64,000 nt of DNA from Ricinus communis (GCF_019578655.1 NC_063264.1:16604429-16668428); one strand, 5' to 3'. Shown: positions 47,931-58,654, numbered from the stretch's first letter. The notes: generated by a model from the letters alone, not told the origin. Program-made: numbers and translations.

Positions 47931-50900
47931 TAGGTGGTATCCCGAGATTGAAGAGATTGAATTACTCCCCAGAAGACACGAAAGAAAAATATGAACTAGG
48001 TAAATAAAAAATGGAAAAGAGATGTTTCCAATTCATCAAAATCAGAAGCTTTTTCTACATCTACATAATCTACTAAAGTAGATTGGTATTTTTTCATATA
48101 ATGAAAGTAGATCTTGGTCCATGGAGTCCCAAGAAGGTAAGAATTTCAACCTGTCCAATGCTTTTTCTGCCAAATACAATATACAAGTGGGACCTGCACT
48201 ATGAGCAAAATGTGCGAAAAACCACTTCTTTTTTCTGGTTCTGAAACAACTTAGTCAAAATGGGAAACTATCAGGAAACCATGGATTTTTAGTTTTTGCC
48301 ATTGGTTACTGGTCGAGCCACTGCAATGGAATGAGATAAGAATCTCTAGAGATCTTTCCTCTCCACTTACTCGATACAGGCTATCCCTCTGTAGAAGACT
48401 TCTTTCGAATCGCATAATTGTCAGACACTATGTTCCTCGATCTTCAAAGAAGACTGACTCCTCCTTCTACTTTAGGATAGGATCGTCATTGGTCCTTCTT
48501 TCACTAATGATCTCACCATTTTCTAGTAGTTCGCACGAACGCTAGAGGGACTATCCTTTCTATCGCTTGCGCTTGCTTTTCACTCTCAAGACAACGGTCT
48601 TTCTCTTCTATAAAGCGAAACAAAGTGCATGGCGCTAAAGTGAGACAATCGAAAGCATGGTGAAAGGAGCACTATCCAGGTGCGAAAAGCTCGATCTGGT
48701 TGTGTATCATACAATTGCTAGAGCAGAGAAGGATCAGGGAATAAATATGTCGATGAGGAAGAGTAATAACCGGTAAAGAGATAAAAATCCCAGGATTTAG
48801 AAATCTGCCTTCTGATCGGGTCACAGAGAAAGAGCTTGAATGCCTCATTGCTATTGCTTGAATTCATCAAAGATCTTGTTTGTGGTCTACAAAGGTAATG
48901 TTCTACGAGTATGCCGGCAATCATCAACAAAGTGCACTTCATGAAAGAAGGGCGAGCTACGATCAAGTAGAAATAGCATAGTAGACGAATAGGTCAATCG
49001 ATGATAAGTGAACCTTCCCCAGACCCGCTATGGGGAATGCACCACATGAGCTTCTTTTTTTATATGATGTACTGGCACACTCTAATGGAAGAACCAAACA
49101 ATGGAATGGGATGATCGATGGTACCATTTTCTTCCTTCTTGACTGACCGCATTAATCTTTTGTATGTGTGTAAGTTTTCCATACCCAATTATCTCACATG
49201 ATCGAGACTCTCCTATCTCCATTTCTGGTCGCATATTAAATAAGGGTGGTGGCTTAGGGTAGGATATGCCTTCTAATCCAGATACTTGAGATCTAGCTAT
49301 GTTTGCCTGCTAACCTATGCTACCTATTCTATTCTTAACACATTAGGGTAGGAATAATAGTAAGCTGAGCTGCCTATCTCGCTATGAGTGCTACCTAAGC
49401 ACTGTGAAGGCATTCAGAGAAGAGTGGAAATAGTCCTAAGAGGGTTAGTTTCTCACTTAGACTTTCGACTCATTGTCAAAAGCTCCTTCTTGTGCGCTAA
49501 TGCTGGAAGGATGGTTTTGGGTGGGAGAGAGACCACTGGAAGACTTACTCGTTTAGATAGAGATAACAGAGCTATACATAAAAAATACTGAACTCAATAT
49601 TCCTAGCCCCAGGCGTTCACTAAATGCATTTTGCTTACAGTTATTAGGGAAGGGTTCTAGTAACGAGTAAAGAAAGATTTCTTCTATAGGTAAGCCACAT
49701 TTCTCATATTCATTTCAGTGCTTTTGGTATACCATTTTTGAAAGCAGGGGCAAGTCAGGCATCATGCTTTCCCGGGAAGATCGTTTCAATTTACATAATA
49801 CTTAAGCTTCTCGCGCATTTGTGCTTACTATGAAAGTGATCTTCATAATTAAGAGATGGGGCATTCTCTCTCCCTACTTAACTAAGAAGCAATAAGGACA
49901 AAGGGGCCGGAGGGTGCACAACCCATTCTTTGCTCTTTTCTTGAGCATTTCATACTAAGCTCTTTGATCCTGCCCTGCACCTCTCGAGGCATGAGCGATA
50001 GCTCATGACTAGTATATGGATCTCTCTATGCAGTGGTCAGCCTTCTAGAAGCTTCGCCAGAAGCGATTAGTCACTTCCTGAATGCCTCCTTCCTTGTCGC
50101 CAACAAACACTACTAGGAGACTAAGCAAGCTACCTTACTTGGATTCTATTCTATAAGCAGAGCGATTTGTCGAGTCTACAAAGCTTCTAGATCTATAATG
50201 ACCAGTGAGTCAGAACATGTACGAATATAACCACGTGGAGCACCGGATCGGTCTATCGAAGAAAGAGATCATTGAGCCTATGTTGCCGAGCTAAGGTTTG
50301 GAACCCTATAGTTTTTTTAATATAATAAGAATAAGCTAAGGGAGCTGGGAATCGCAAGAATTGAGAAGTCCTCTATTGAATTGCATGGGATGGGAAAGAC
50401 AGGTTCAGAAATGGACGGATTAGCAGGAGGAAGGGTGGGCCCTAAAATAAAGGTGTACGTACATAAATAAAGAGGCTGGTTATGGCCTTTACTTGCCACA
50501 CCAACCCTACTTCCTATCTATCTTGACCGGGAAAAGGGGGGAAGGCCTTGCGGAAGCCCTGCTTGCCCTTCTCTATTTTGAGAAATCCCTTATATTTAGA
50601 ATTCCAGGCTTTCTAGACTCATAACAGACGACTAAGAACAAGAAGAGGGTCAGTAGTCTCTACCATTGATTACAGGTAAACCTTCCCCGAGCTATAGTCC
50701 TCCTTTTCGATTCAAGACACAACTACCTGTAGCACAACCACTAGTATATGCAGTATGTGGGTGTCGGGTCTAGGTCTAGATGGAGGTTCTCGTTCTAATT
50801 CCAGTTCTAGTTCAGGTTATTGTTCGAGTGGAGAAGTAGAGAGGGCATCCCTTCTCTAAGTTGGTTAGATTGCTCGAACGAAGAAAGCTATCTTGTCTCG

Positions 50901-51600
50901 CAATGGCAGAAGCAAGAGATATCATTGCTAATCGAGAGAAAGGAAGAGTCATTAACCTCTTTCTCCCTATCGATGTTTGACCCGATTATGCTCCTTGGGC
51001 CTTAGCAGCTCATCCCATAACTTGCTTCCCTCGACTGCCTTCAGAGAAGAGTAGGGGGATTTCGAAGAATGAAATGAAATTCAAGAAAGGTGGTCAAGGT
51101 TGGAAAGAAGAAGAAGGCCTTTCAGCTTCAAGAAGGGAAGAGAGAAGACAAGATCCGATCTCCTTTTTTTAGCCTAGAATTAGATTCAATCAATGCAGGA
51201 AGTCGATTAGGCAGAGAGATTCTCATATCCGGGCCTATAGAGGTTAGCTGCCTTCTATATCTATATATGAAACCCCCAGTGGACAACAAACAAAGATGCC
51301 ATACTAAGAAACCAGTTGCTAATCAATGACCGATGTAAATCAGCCTTACTAGCAGGAATGTTCATAACTGCTTATGGATAGAGGAAGTAGCAATAGGACG
51401 GATGATCTTTGATTCCATCTAACTGCTCTCTAGACTCGAAGTTTTGAAATATCACTTAGCTATAGACTGCTGGCACATTTCGTACCATCCTACTCCTTGT
51501 CTTAGTGTTCGATTACCCTTCCTCTCTCATTCGTGTGGGATGAGTTGTATATGAACTCTACTCTTTTTCTTTATAAGAATAGTACCATATGTTTCAGAGT
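47931..51600. other. NUMT left part, no gene recognised
   Basis: Non-coding by eye. Short open frames up to 82 codons occur on both strands with no similarity I can name. On the minus strand about 48190-48090 reads AHSAGPTCILYLAEKALDR, which could be an edge of a mitochondrial gene or ORF, but I could not identify it. No tRNA cloverleaf was convincingly found. Confidence 0.45.
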
Positions 51601-51639
51601 TAACTGCTAAATAGCTTTCCTAGTACTTTACGGCTGGGA

Positions 51640-52440
51640 GTGAGCTTGATGAGAACCTCTGTAGTACAAGGAATCCTACTTCAACAAAGAATCTTAATTC
51701 CACTAAAGATCCTAATCCAACAAGGAGTCTTGATGACTTTAGGAGTTCAAGCAACAAAAAGAATCCTATTTCCACTAGAAATCCTAATTCAACTAGGAGT
51801 TCTACTAAGATTCAAAGTTCAAGTGAGATTAGGCTTAATCAAAACAATAGGCCTCAAGATACTTTTATCAACTTAATCCAACATATGGAGGCATGATCAA
51901 GACAAGATAAGCCCAAGATAATCAAGTCAAGCTATTTGGAGTCCAATACTTAAGAATGGACCGCTTTTCACATGTTACTTAAACCCAAATGTCATTTTTA
52001 TCATATAGGGTTGGGTTGGATGAATTTTAGGAGTTATTTGTTTCCTTGTTGATTTAGGAATCTTGGCCATATCTTATCTCCTTTCTTTAAGAAGTTATTT
52101 GTTTCCTTGTTGATTTAGGAGTCTTGGTCGCATATCCTAGTCATTCTAGGATTAAGACTATTTTGTTTTAAACTCTATAAATAGAGTCTATGTATTTCAG
52201 CCAAAGAATATCATTATTAAATCAAAAGCTTTGCTTTGCTAAAAGGTTCCCTTGTTGTGTTTCTTGAATTTAAATTAATTTGTTTAGTTTAGATTCACTT
52301 CTACCTTAATTAATCCAACTAAAACTTCTTAGTTTTAGGATTAATTGAGCATTCATCTTATTATAACTAAGGGTCTTAGTTCGTTATAGCTAAGGTTGTT
52401 AGTTCTGCATTCTTGGCAATTATTCAAGTTTTCGACAAGC
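51640..52440 (+). mobile_element. 3' end of an LTR retrotransposon within the NUMT
   Basis: An open frame ending TGA at 51894-51896 reads a Ser/Thr/Asn-rich degenerate repeat (STRNPTSTKNLNSTKDPNP), then FINLIQHMEA. It is followed by an LTR-like AT-richer block that contains a TATA box (TATAAATA, 52176-52183) and a 29-bp direct repeat (gttatttgtttccttgttga at 52033 and 52094, 61 bp apart). The block ends near 52440 where mitochondrial-type sequence resumes. The composition differs sharply from its flanks. LTR ends and target duplication were not pinned down, so element class is uncertain. Confidence 0.5.
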
Positions 52441-53051
52441 CTCTTTTTTTTTTTGTTTACCGCGCATGAAGAAGCTGGAATAACTCAGAAAGATAGTGGC
52501 GCCTAGCCATTGAGAGCGTCTGTTGTGTAGAGGAATAGTACGATCTTGCACTGTCCTCTTCGCATGACCTAGAAAGAAAAAAAGTATGTGCTACTATAAG
52601 GCCTCTAAACTCCTCCCTCAGGACACTGTTGCCTTGCCTATTGGGACGGGATAGCCCCAACTTCCACAGGTCCTTGGTTCGACCTCCTAATGAGAATTGA
52701 GGTCCTTGAGCGAGCGTCTCACCTTAAGACTTGCTTGCTCTGTATAGAGTGGCCCGTGGTTCTTGAGTGCCAGCCATAGAGAGGAATGCCATCCACTAGG
52801 GCACTATTGGCAACTAACCACTCGCTGTTTGGCTGGCTGCTTGGGCTCCGCGTTTCAAGTTTGTTATCCTAACCGTCTCCTCTGCTCTACCAGGAGTCTA
52901 GCCCCTTCTTTTATCTTATCTACTGCCTTGCTCCTTGGCTCCCTACAGCTCCAGCCGCTCGCTGTAATAGCTTGCTTCTTGGGTGGATCACACCCGGGGT
53001 GGTGTGGCTGAGCTAGAGTGGACTCAGCAGTCGGCCTATATTTCTGGGCAC

Positions 53052-53750
53052 ACGTGTAAAGTCATGATTAATTCCATAAATCTCACTGCACTAACCATAG
53101 TAAACTCCTTCTCGTTGTACCGAAATAGAGATATGATTTAAACGACCAGGTACAACATCACATTTGACACCTGAGGAAGGTACAACCCAATTAAGGTACA
53201 TCAACAGATGTTACAATAATACTTAGATGAGTTTGGCTAGTACAACCACTCTATTGTCCACTTCTAATAAATGTGATTGACTAAATTCTAGATCATCTTT
53301 TGGAATCATGTAACTATCAAAAGTGAGTGACTGTTCATCAGAACTGTTGTAGTCGGAATACTCATAAGTTCGATACCATTCATGTCCAATAGCTTTGATA
53401 GTAATGGCTGGATCTACTATTACCTTGTCCATTGAGTATAATATAGCAAATGATGGTATAGCAATGAACATAGGGCTGATACTAGGAAATATGGTTCGAA
53501 GAATCTCGATAGTAGTTCCATGAACAATCCTTTGCAGGATTGGATTTTTTTGATAGTGGAAATGCCATAAAGCGCAAACCAAGAACCATAATATGAAAAC
53601 CAAAATCAGAATGAGAAAGAAAAATATATCATGATGTAAGTCCATTATTCCTTGCATCATAAGGCTCACTACGTCTTGAGATCCTAAATGTCATGGTTCC
53701 GCTGCATCACAAGGAGCAACTGTGAGGAATAACCATTCTAGAACAATCAT
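53052..53750 (-). pseudogene. cox2: Mitochondrial cox2 (cytochrome c oxidase subunit II) copy, broken
   Basis: Starts at ATG 53750 with MIVLEWLFLTVAPCDAAEP, then [20 protein letters not shown] (first membrane helix), [20 protein letters not shown] (second helix), [20 protein letters not shown] and [18 protein letters not shown]. After a frame change near 53225 come [19 protein letters not shown] and [16 protein letters not shown] (copper-binding Cys region). Defects: Trp to TGA in EP*HLG, a TAG-type stop just before CSEI, a frame change, and W to R in the GHEWYRTY aromatic motif. The C-terminus departs after NHDF. Intron-less cox2 in mitochondria encodes the CuA subunit of complex IV. These lesions show a nuclear relic. 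Confidence 0.95.
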
Positions 53751-55185
53751 TTAGTTTGCTTCATTCTTTGACAGCTCTGCTCCCCCCCTCAAAAAAAAGA
53801 GAGAGACTAATTTTTGCTCTCCGAAAGACGAAAATCACTGGTTTGGGTTGCTCCAACCAAGAAAAACATAGGAGTCTTTAGGTATTGCTTGGGTCGAGTA
53901 AAGACTAGCTACCTAGAAAGATCCCTCACTGCACACTTTCTATATATCTGTCTTCATTATCGGCTGCATGATATTGGAGATAAAGCAATGGGAGGTTAAG
54001 TCAAAAGCATTTACCACGCACTCAATTTAATAATCAAGCAAACAAATAAGCAAGACAAATCTCTTTCTGTTTCTATACTACTTAATTACGAAATCAAGAT
54101 TCAAGTACATAGAGGCAGGCAATAACCATTAGTAAGAAAAAATAAAAAAATATATTCATAAAAGCACTTTTTCTCTCCTACTTTGGTTAGTCTGCTTTGC
54201 TGCTCTTGAAGAGTTAGAAAAGGACAGACCATCCGGGGATCGACTTCGCGAGACCATTTTGGTTCACACTGGAGAACTCGTTTCTCGGGCTAGGCTCTTT
54301 GGGCAAAGGCTTCTCATCAACTATCTCTTACTATAAGAGCAGGAAAAAGACTTTTCTTTATATACACAATTATCAGTCAATAGTATATTATTGTCGAAGA
54401 ATAGTATGCTAAATTAGAGAGTAGTATTAGGTAAGAAATAAGTAGTGCTTTCTTCTTTTAGAAGCATAGTCCTTACTTTCATCTGGTAAGTCAGCCCTAG
54501 GTCATTAAGCTATCTGTCGTGTCGTCCCTTCCTGCGATCAGTGGAGTTTGCCTTCCCAAAGATCAGTCAGTCTATGAGTAGACTAGGAGTAGTAGCCGTC
54601 ATTATAGTAGCTTGTTTGTGTGAGGGCTATTTTGATAGGGAGTGCGACAAGCCACTAATGCCACAAACCGAGGGCTAAGCCACTTAATCCACTGATGCGA
54701 CTTATTATTATTAGCAAGCTCAGGAGGATGATATCCAAATTGGTCGATCGATTCCTCAGAGGCTTTCAATTTTGGTCAGCTAAGGCACGTTCTCGTCAAT
54801 TCACTTCTTTTTGATTGAAGGTAGTCTTGAAGTGGGTCAGTGAATCCCGTTATTGAGTAGAACCTGTGAGCCTCTCCTTTTCGCCCGACTGTCAAATGTC
54901 TTTTACCATTTAGTCTTTGTAAAATAAAGTAGGATCGAGTGGATAAAATATGTGAGGATAGCATCGAACAGTTAGTTAATCGGCTAGGCCTCGTAAAGGA
55001 AGGACTGTAATAGAGGGGAACAGATAGGACTTTCTTATTTATGCCCTTTTTTTGCTGACGCGTATTAGATTATAATGGAAGCATATAAGGGGGATGATTT
55101 TATACTTAACGAGTCTTTCCAGCTTTTTTCAATTTCTTTTCTTCACTAAGAAGGCCTACTCCTAGATTGGGTTTGAACCAATATA
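53751..55185. other. NUMT spacer between cox2 and nad6 relics
   Basis: No gene recognised. The texture is plant-mitochondrial, and the short frames are not supported. The revcomp of about 55155-55190 contains a TTCAAAC loop flanked by a 4-bp stem, but no complete tRNA could be folded. Confidence 0.5.
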
Positions 55186-55188
55186 ATA

Positions 55189-55695
55189 TTAATATTTCCC
55201 TATTGGGGCGACTTTCCATTTAGTCGATTGTGATGGGTCTGTAATCCTCCTCATTATAGTCCTCCTAAAATCAATAGCATTTTGTCGAAATAAATCTTGT
55301 CTTTTCACCGCTTCATGGGTAGTCCTATGCATAGTTAGTACTATAGCCCCAATCATGGCTACTAATAAAATAAGACTAGGAACCAAAGACCAGACAAAAC
55401 AGTAGGTAGTAAATTGACCAATGTTTCCAAATTATTCCAACTTCGTCCCTTTCTAGTATAAACTGTATATCTCAAAGAGGTCGTATTTCTTGGGTTGGTA
55501 GTAATGGAATTAGTTTCATTATCTAAAATGAAGAACATTTCCTACCAAAAGATCAGTTCAATAATACCACTCACTGGTAAATAGCGCAAGACTTCATCGT
55601 GAATCTCTGCTATTTGAATATGGAACATCATAACAACGAATAAGAATAAAATAGCTATAACTCCTATATAAACTACTAGAAAGATCATAGGTTGA
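55189..55695 (-). pseudogene. nad6: Mitochondrial nad6 (NADH dehydrogenase subunit 6) C-terminal two thirds, broken
   Basis: From about 55690 on the minus strand: IFLVVYIGVIAILFLFVVMM and FHIQIAEIHDEVLRYLP, then a stop where the family has Trp (FW*EMFF), NTTSLRYTVY, and finally VPSLILLVAMIGAIVLTMHR with RRTIMRRITDPSQ. The N-terminal ~55 residues are absent, lost at the right end of the mitochondrial insertion. A short insertion (HEA in TTHEAVKRQD) and a frame change near 55390 are also seen. Nad6 is a membrane subunit of complex I. The copy is non-functional. Confidence 0.95.
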
Positions 55696-55849
55696 ATAAA
55701 CAAACATCAATCTAATTATCATCCCCCAATCAATTCGGCTAAGGTTTGTTTTTATAAACTAAAACAAATCCTAGAAGACAACTTAAACATGAAAAGACTA
55801 AAATATCCCTTCACTAAAAAAAGTTCATTCTATTTTTAAGTTCATGGGC

Positions 55850-56335
55850 CATGGATTTCAGTCTTGATTTGACACTATTTCAACAGACATTACAGAATGG
55901 AGAACTCTCCCCGGACATTTTGAAGAGATGCCCCTTGTCATTAAACATGCTTTACTTCACAAAGGGAATGAGCTAAATCATACAGCTAATGAGGTGATTC
56001 CAGTCATCAACATGCAAAGACAATCCTCGAATCAAAGACGGCTGTTCACTTCTACTTCTTCAATACAGTCATCTCTAGCTAGACAACAATCTGAAGCTAC
56101 GTCTTCAATGTCAATAAATCCAGCCTTTCAGGAACCATGGTCACAACTAAAAGAATCTCTTCTCCCAGCCTCACAGCTTTTGGCCCAAATGACACCTTTA
56201 AGGCCTTCTAGGCCTTGTCCAACTAGTAGGCCCAACCCACCAAGAAGAAGGCGTCGAAGCTATAGAGATAGTGACTCAGATGATTCTGATGACAACTACT
56301 CAGAGTGTGGGTCCACAAACAGACAAGACAAGTGA
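55850..56335 (+). pseudogene. Endogenous pararetrovirus ORF, C-terminal part (plus-strand segment)
   Basis: A frame open from before 55870 to the stop at 56333-56335. It reads TDITEWRTLPGHFEEMP, a Gln/Ser-rich middle, then a very basic-acidic tail with RRRRRSYRDSDSDDSDDNYS. It lies immediately upstream of a pararetrovirus-like promoter, the position of the last reading frame in a Caulimoviridae genome. I cannot identify the protein; assignment rests on position and on the viral coat fragment nearby. The start in the virus is upstream and missing. Confidence 0.45.
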
Positions 56336-56374
56336 TGTCATGATGCACTCCCAACAGCAAGATTCTATATTATG

Positions 56375-56490
56375 ATCTCCATTATTAAAGTCGTTTGGCC
56401 TTAGATGTCATTATTAGGGTCTCCATTATTAAAGTCGTTTGGCCTTATATGTCATTATTAGGGTCTCCATTATTAAGTCGTTTGGAGTCT
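56375..56490 (+). repeat. 44-bp tandem repeat in the viral-type promoter region
   Basis: The phrase tctccattattaaagtcgtt begins one base after 56375, 56419 and 56463, a strict 44-bp period, with the third unit partial. It lies 160-270 bp upstream of the TATA box, the place of enhancer repeats in pararetrovirus promoters. Confidence 0.88.
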
Positions 56491-56640
56491 TGTAAGTCAG
56501 CATGTTTTGGAGTCTTGTAAGAAGGAATATATTCCTTCACATGTGTAATTAAGAGATAAGGATTGAGAGTCATGTAAGATAAGATTGCCAGATGGCAATC
56601 TCTTAGGGTTAGCGTGTATTTTGAGAGAGTTCCTCTTCTC

Positions 56641-56700
56641 CTATATAAAGGAGGATTCGTCTCTCTTGTAAGACAAGTTGTGCAAGGAATAAACACTTAT
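56641..56700 (+). promoter_or_regulatory. Pararetrovirus-like promoter: TATA box and leader start
   Basis: The TATA box TATATAAAG is at 56642-56650. About 25-30 bp downstream is a tctctcttgtaagacaag segment and AATAAA at 56689-56694. A TATA box with a polyadenylation signal shortly downstream of the start is the layout of pararetrovirus terminal-redundancy promoters. Function today is unknown. Confidence 0.6.
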
Positions 56701-56934
56701 CTTTCTTATCTTTCATGGCTTTCTAATTTCTCTCTACTCTTCTTCTCTATCCTATGGCAATGAATTAGCTGTTGCTACGATCTGTTTCTATTATAATCCA
56801 AAAGGGCTAACTCGACTAACTCGGCTATTCGAGTTTCAAAGAAGCAGAAAGACCCCCATGGCGAGGTGCCTCTTTGGTCTTAGCTTAAAGAAACTCTCTT
56901 GCCTTGAGTAAGGATATTCTCCTTGAGTTTACAG
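56701..56934 (+). other. Leader-like sequence, no gene
   Basis: Non-coding sequence between the viral-type promoter and the palindrome. A pyrimidine-rich part at 56700-56750 is followed by mixed sequence. I see no frame. Confidence 0.5.
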
Positions 56935-57054
56935 CATGAGGATTATAGCATGAACAGCTCTCGGCGTCATCGAGCATGATGACGCCGAGAGCTGTTCATG
57001 CTATAATCCTCATGAGCAGGATGACGCCGAGAGCTGTTCATGCTATAATCCTCA
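56935..57054. repeat. 36-bp palindrome plus a third direct copy (inversion junction)
   Basis: 56935-56970 and 56979-57014 are exact reverse complements with an 8-nt spacer. 57021-57054 is a further copy in the same orientation as the right arm. Read on the minus strand, the two right copies encode a tandem peptide, EDYSMNSSRRH twice, in frame with the coat-type protein to the right. Read on the plus strand, the left arm encodes the same peptide. Confidence 0.95.
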
Positions 57055-58084
57055 GAAATTGGTGGAAGGTCTGGCGGTTCTTGTTTTATTTGGAGAGCAG
57101 GACCAATAGTAAGAATAGATGTTTCTTCGTCTGAAGAATTTTCATCATTTGTGCTGTTGTCTGAGTACGGAATGGCAAATAGAGTCTAAAAAGACGCCAT
57201 TTCTTCTTCTGAGAAAAGAGACTCAAGATCATGATCAGATAGATCTTCTGAACATGAATCTTTTAATTGATGAAGAAGAGCAACAGTTTGATTCGGCTTG
57301 TTAGGGCATTTCTTTGCATAGTGCCCTCTTTGGCCACAGATGTAGCATCGATCTGTTTTCCGCTTGTTTGTCGATTTCCTTTTGAACCAGCGTATCTTCC
57401 TTCCCTTTCTCTGCTTGTAATGAGAAGATTCCTTTGAATGAGAAGAAAAATGTTTTTTCTTCTTTGATTTGCAGTCACAGTGCTTCTCTTTGCATTTGAT
57501 TTGGAGATAATCTCTGTTGCATAAGTTTCTTAGCAATGCTTCTCCTTTTGCAATTTTTTTGAAAAGTTTCTGCTGTTCACACATCTTGTCTAGAGTGGCC
57601 AGGGTAAATTGCCAGATTTCTCCAAGAGAAATATGAGTGATATCTCTATGAGTTTCTGTCATCATGCGTTGAATTTCAGGGTGCATTTCTTCAGGCTGAC
57701 AAAAGTATATTTGAGATCATCACTATTAGGCCGTGAGTTCATAATAGAGTTTGGACATATGAACATAGTGAACTTCTAGATCTTTTCTTTTCATAGAACA
57801 GCATTTGCGATCAAAGTACTCTTGTTTTCTTTGTTTGAAAATTAAATTGTAGTCTCCTAGAAACTGTTGATGGATTTGTGCCAGAGCTTGAGTGATAGAA
57901 CCAAGTTGAACAAATTGAAGCTGCTGGTATTCGGACAAGTGAGAGAACCATTCCGTAATGTGCCGTTGAACCTTGATGTGAATTCTGTTAAGACAGCTTG
58001 GAGACTAGCTTGAGGGTTTATCATTTGGAGATCAAGCCAAGCATTGAATTCTAAGATCTTGTTACGCCATTGTGATGGAGGCAC
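57055..58084 (-). pseudogene. Endogenous pararetrovirus coat-protein region with CCHC zinc finger
   Basis: On the minus strand about 58084-57860 reads PPSQWRNKILEFNAWLDLQM. Further frame-changed blocks at 57938-57726 follow, then 57686-57186: MMTETHRDITHISLGEIWQF, a Lys-rich basic stretch, CYICGQRGHYAKKCP (CCHC knuckle, residues about 119-133 of this frame) and an acidic tail. After a TAG at 57186 the same frame stays open through an acidic, proline-containing region to the tandem peptide at the palindrome. This layout, basic box then zinc knuckle then acidic tail, is that of Caulimoviridae capsid proteins. Frame changes near 57.7 and 57.9 kb show decay. No protease or RT follows on this segment. 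Confidence 0.8.
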
Positions 58085-58139
58085 AGTATCTAAAGAGAAC
58101 CAGGGACCAGAACCTGGTTTTGGCGGGAAAGGATGTTCG

Positions 58140-58650
58140 GAGCAAGAGACTCTAATTCTTGATTTCTTCCTGTAATTTCGGGCTCTTGCGGTGTGTTCAT
58201 CAACACATGGGGACCTTGTGTTCCAGATTCAAATTGTTGATACAGAGATATCAGTTCCTCGGTCGGAAGAGGAAGAGCTGAAGTGTTTGTAATTCAAACT
58301 GAGATAGATCCGAATCTGAAATATATGACCCGGGATTGAGGAGGGGTAGACTCCGTAAAGATAGGAGGGTTTTGCTGTATAGCCATCTGTGTTTTAATAG
58401 GTCCTTTATCCTTTGAAGGCTTGGATGGAAAGGATGAGGGAGTTGAAGGTGTCCTTTTTGCAGGTTTGGATGCCGGTTTGGATGCTCGAGGCACCAAGTC
58501 TGAGATAGTAGCATATTGTTTAACAGGCATAACCGTGGACATGAAAGGGTGTGGTGTAGAAATAGGAAAATTTAGTTGAGAAGAGGTAGATTGTTTAGAA
58601 GGGTAAAGATCTCTTTCTATTTCCCGGAGCTGCTCTTTCAGCCTCAAGAT
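58140..58650 (-). pseudogene. Endogenous pararetrovirus polyprotein linker (upstream of coat), broken
   Basis: The minus-strand frame from 58647 begins in a charged helix (LKEQLREIERDLYPS), then PFMSTVMPVKQYATISDLVP and a Lys/Pro/Ser-rich segment (KPASKPAKRTPSTPSSFPSK). A frame change near 58300 separates it from the coat region. It likely corresponds to the region between movement protein and capsid in a Caulimoviridae polyprotein. It is joined at 58650 directly to a Gypsy pol fragment in the same orientation. Confidence 0.55.
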
Positions 58651-58654
58651 CTCT

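Larger units (their letters stand above)
47931..55720. other. Mitochondrial-type insertion (NUMT), ~7.8 kb
   Basis: Starts inside exon 3 of an XTH pseudogene and ends before the pararetroviral block. The base composition is clearly richer in G and C than the surroundings. It contains broken mitochondrial cox2 and nad6 on the minus strand. The rest is non-coding DNA of plant-mitochondrial texture (mixed composition, no long frames), in which I recognise no further gene. A retrotransposon 3' end sits at about 51.6-52.44 kb. The transition points are inferred; the left one is fixed by the XTH frame, the right one by loss of nad6 similarity. Confidence 0.8.

Noticed and set aside
47960..48340. 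Possible mitochondrial gene edge on the minus strand (AHSAGPTCILYLAEKALDR)
   Set aside because: I could not match it to any mitochondrial protein, and stops and frame changes are frequent. Left as NUMT of unknown content.
49388..51329. Several 60-80 codon frames in the NUMT
   Set aside because: Different strands and frames, no similarity, and expected by chance in DNA of this composition.
55140..55195. Possible mitochondrial tRNA on the minus strand (TTCAAAC loop with a short stem)
   Set aside because: No matching D and anticodon arms or acceptor stem could be found upstream.
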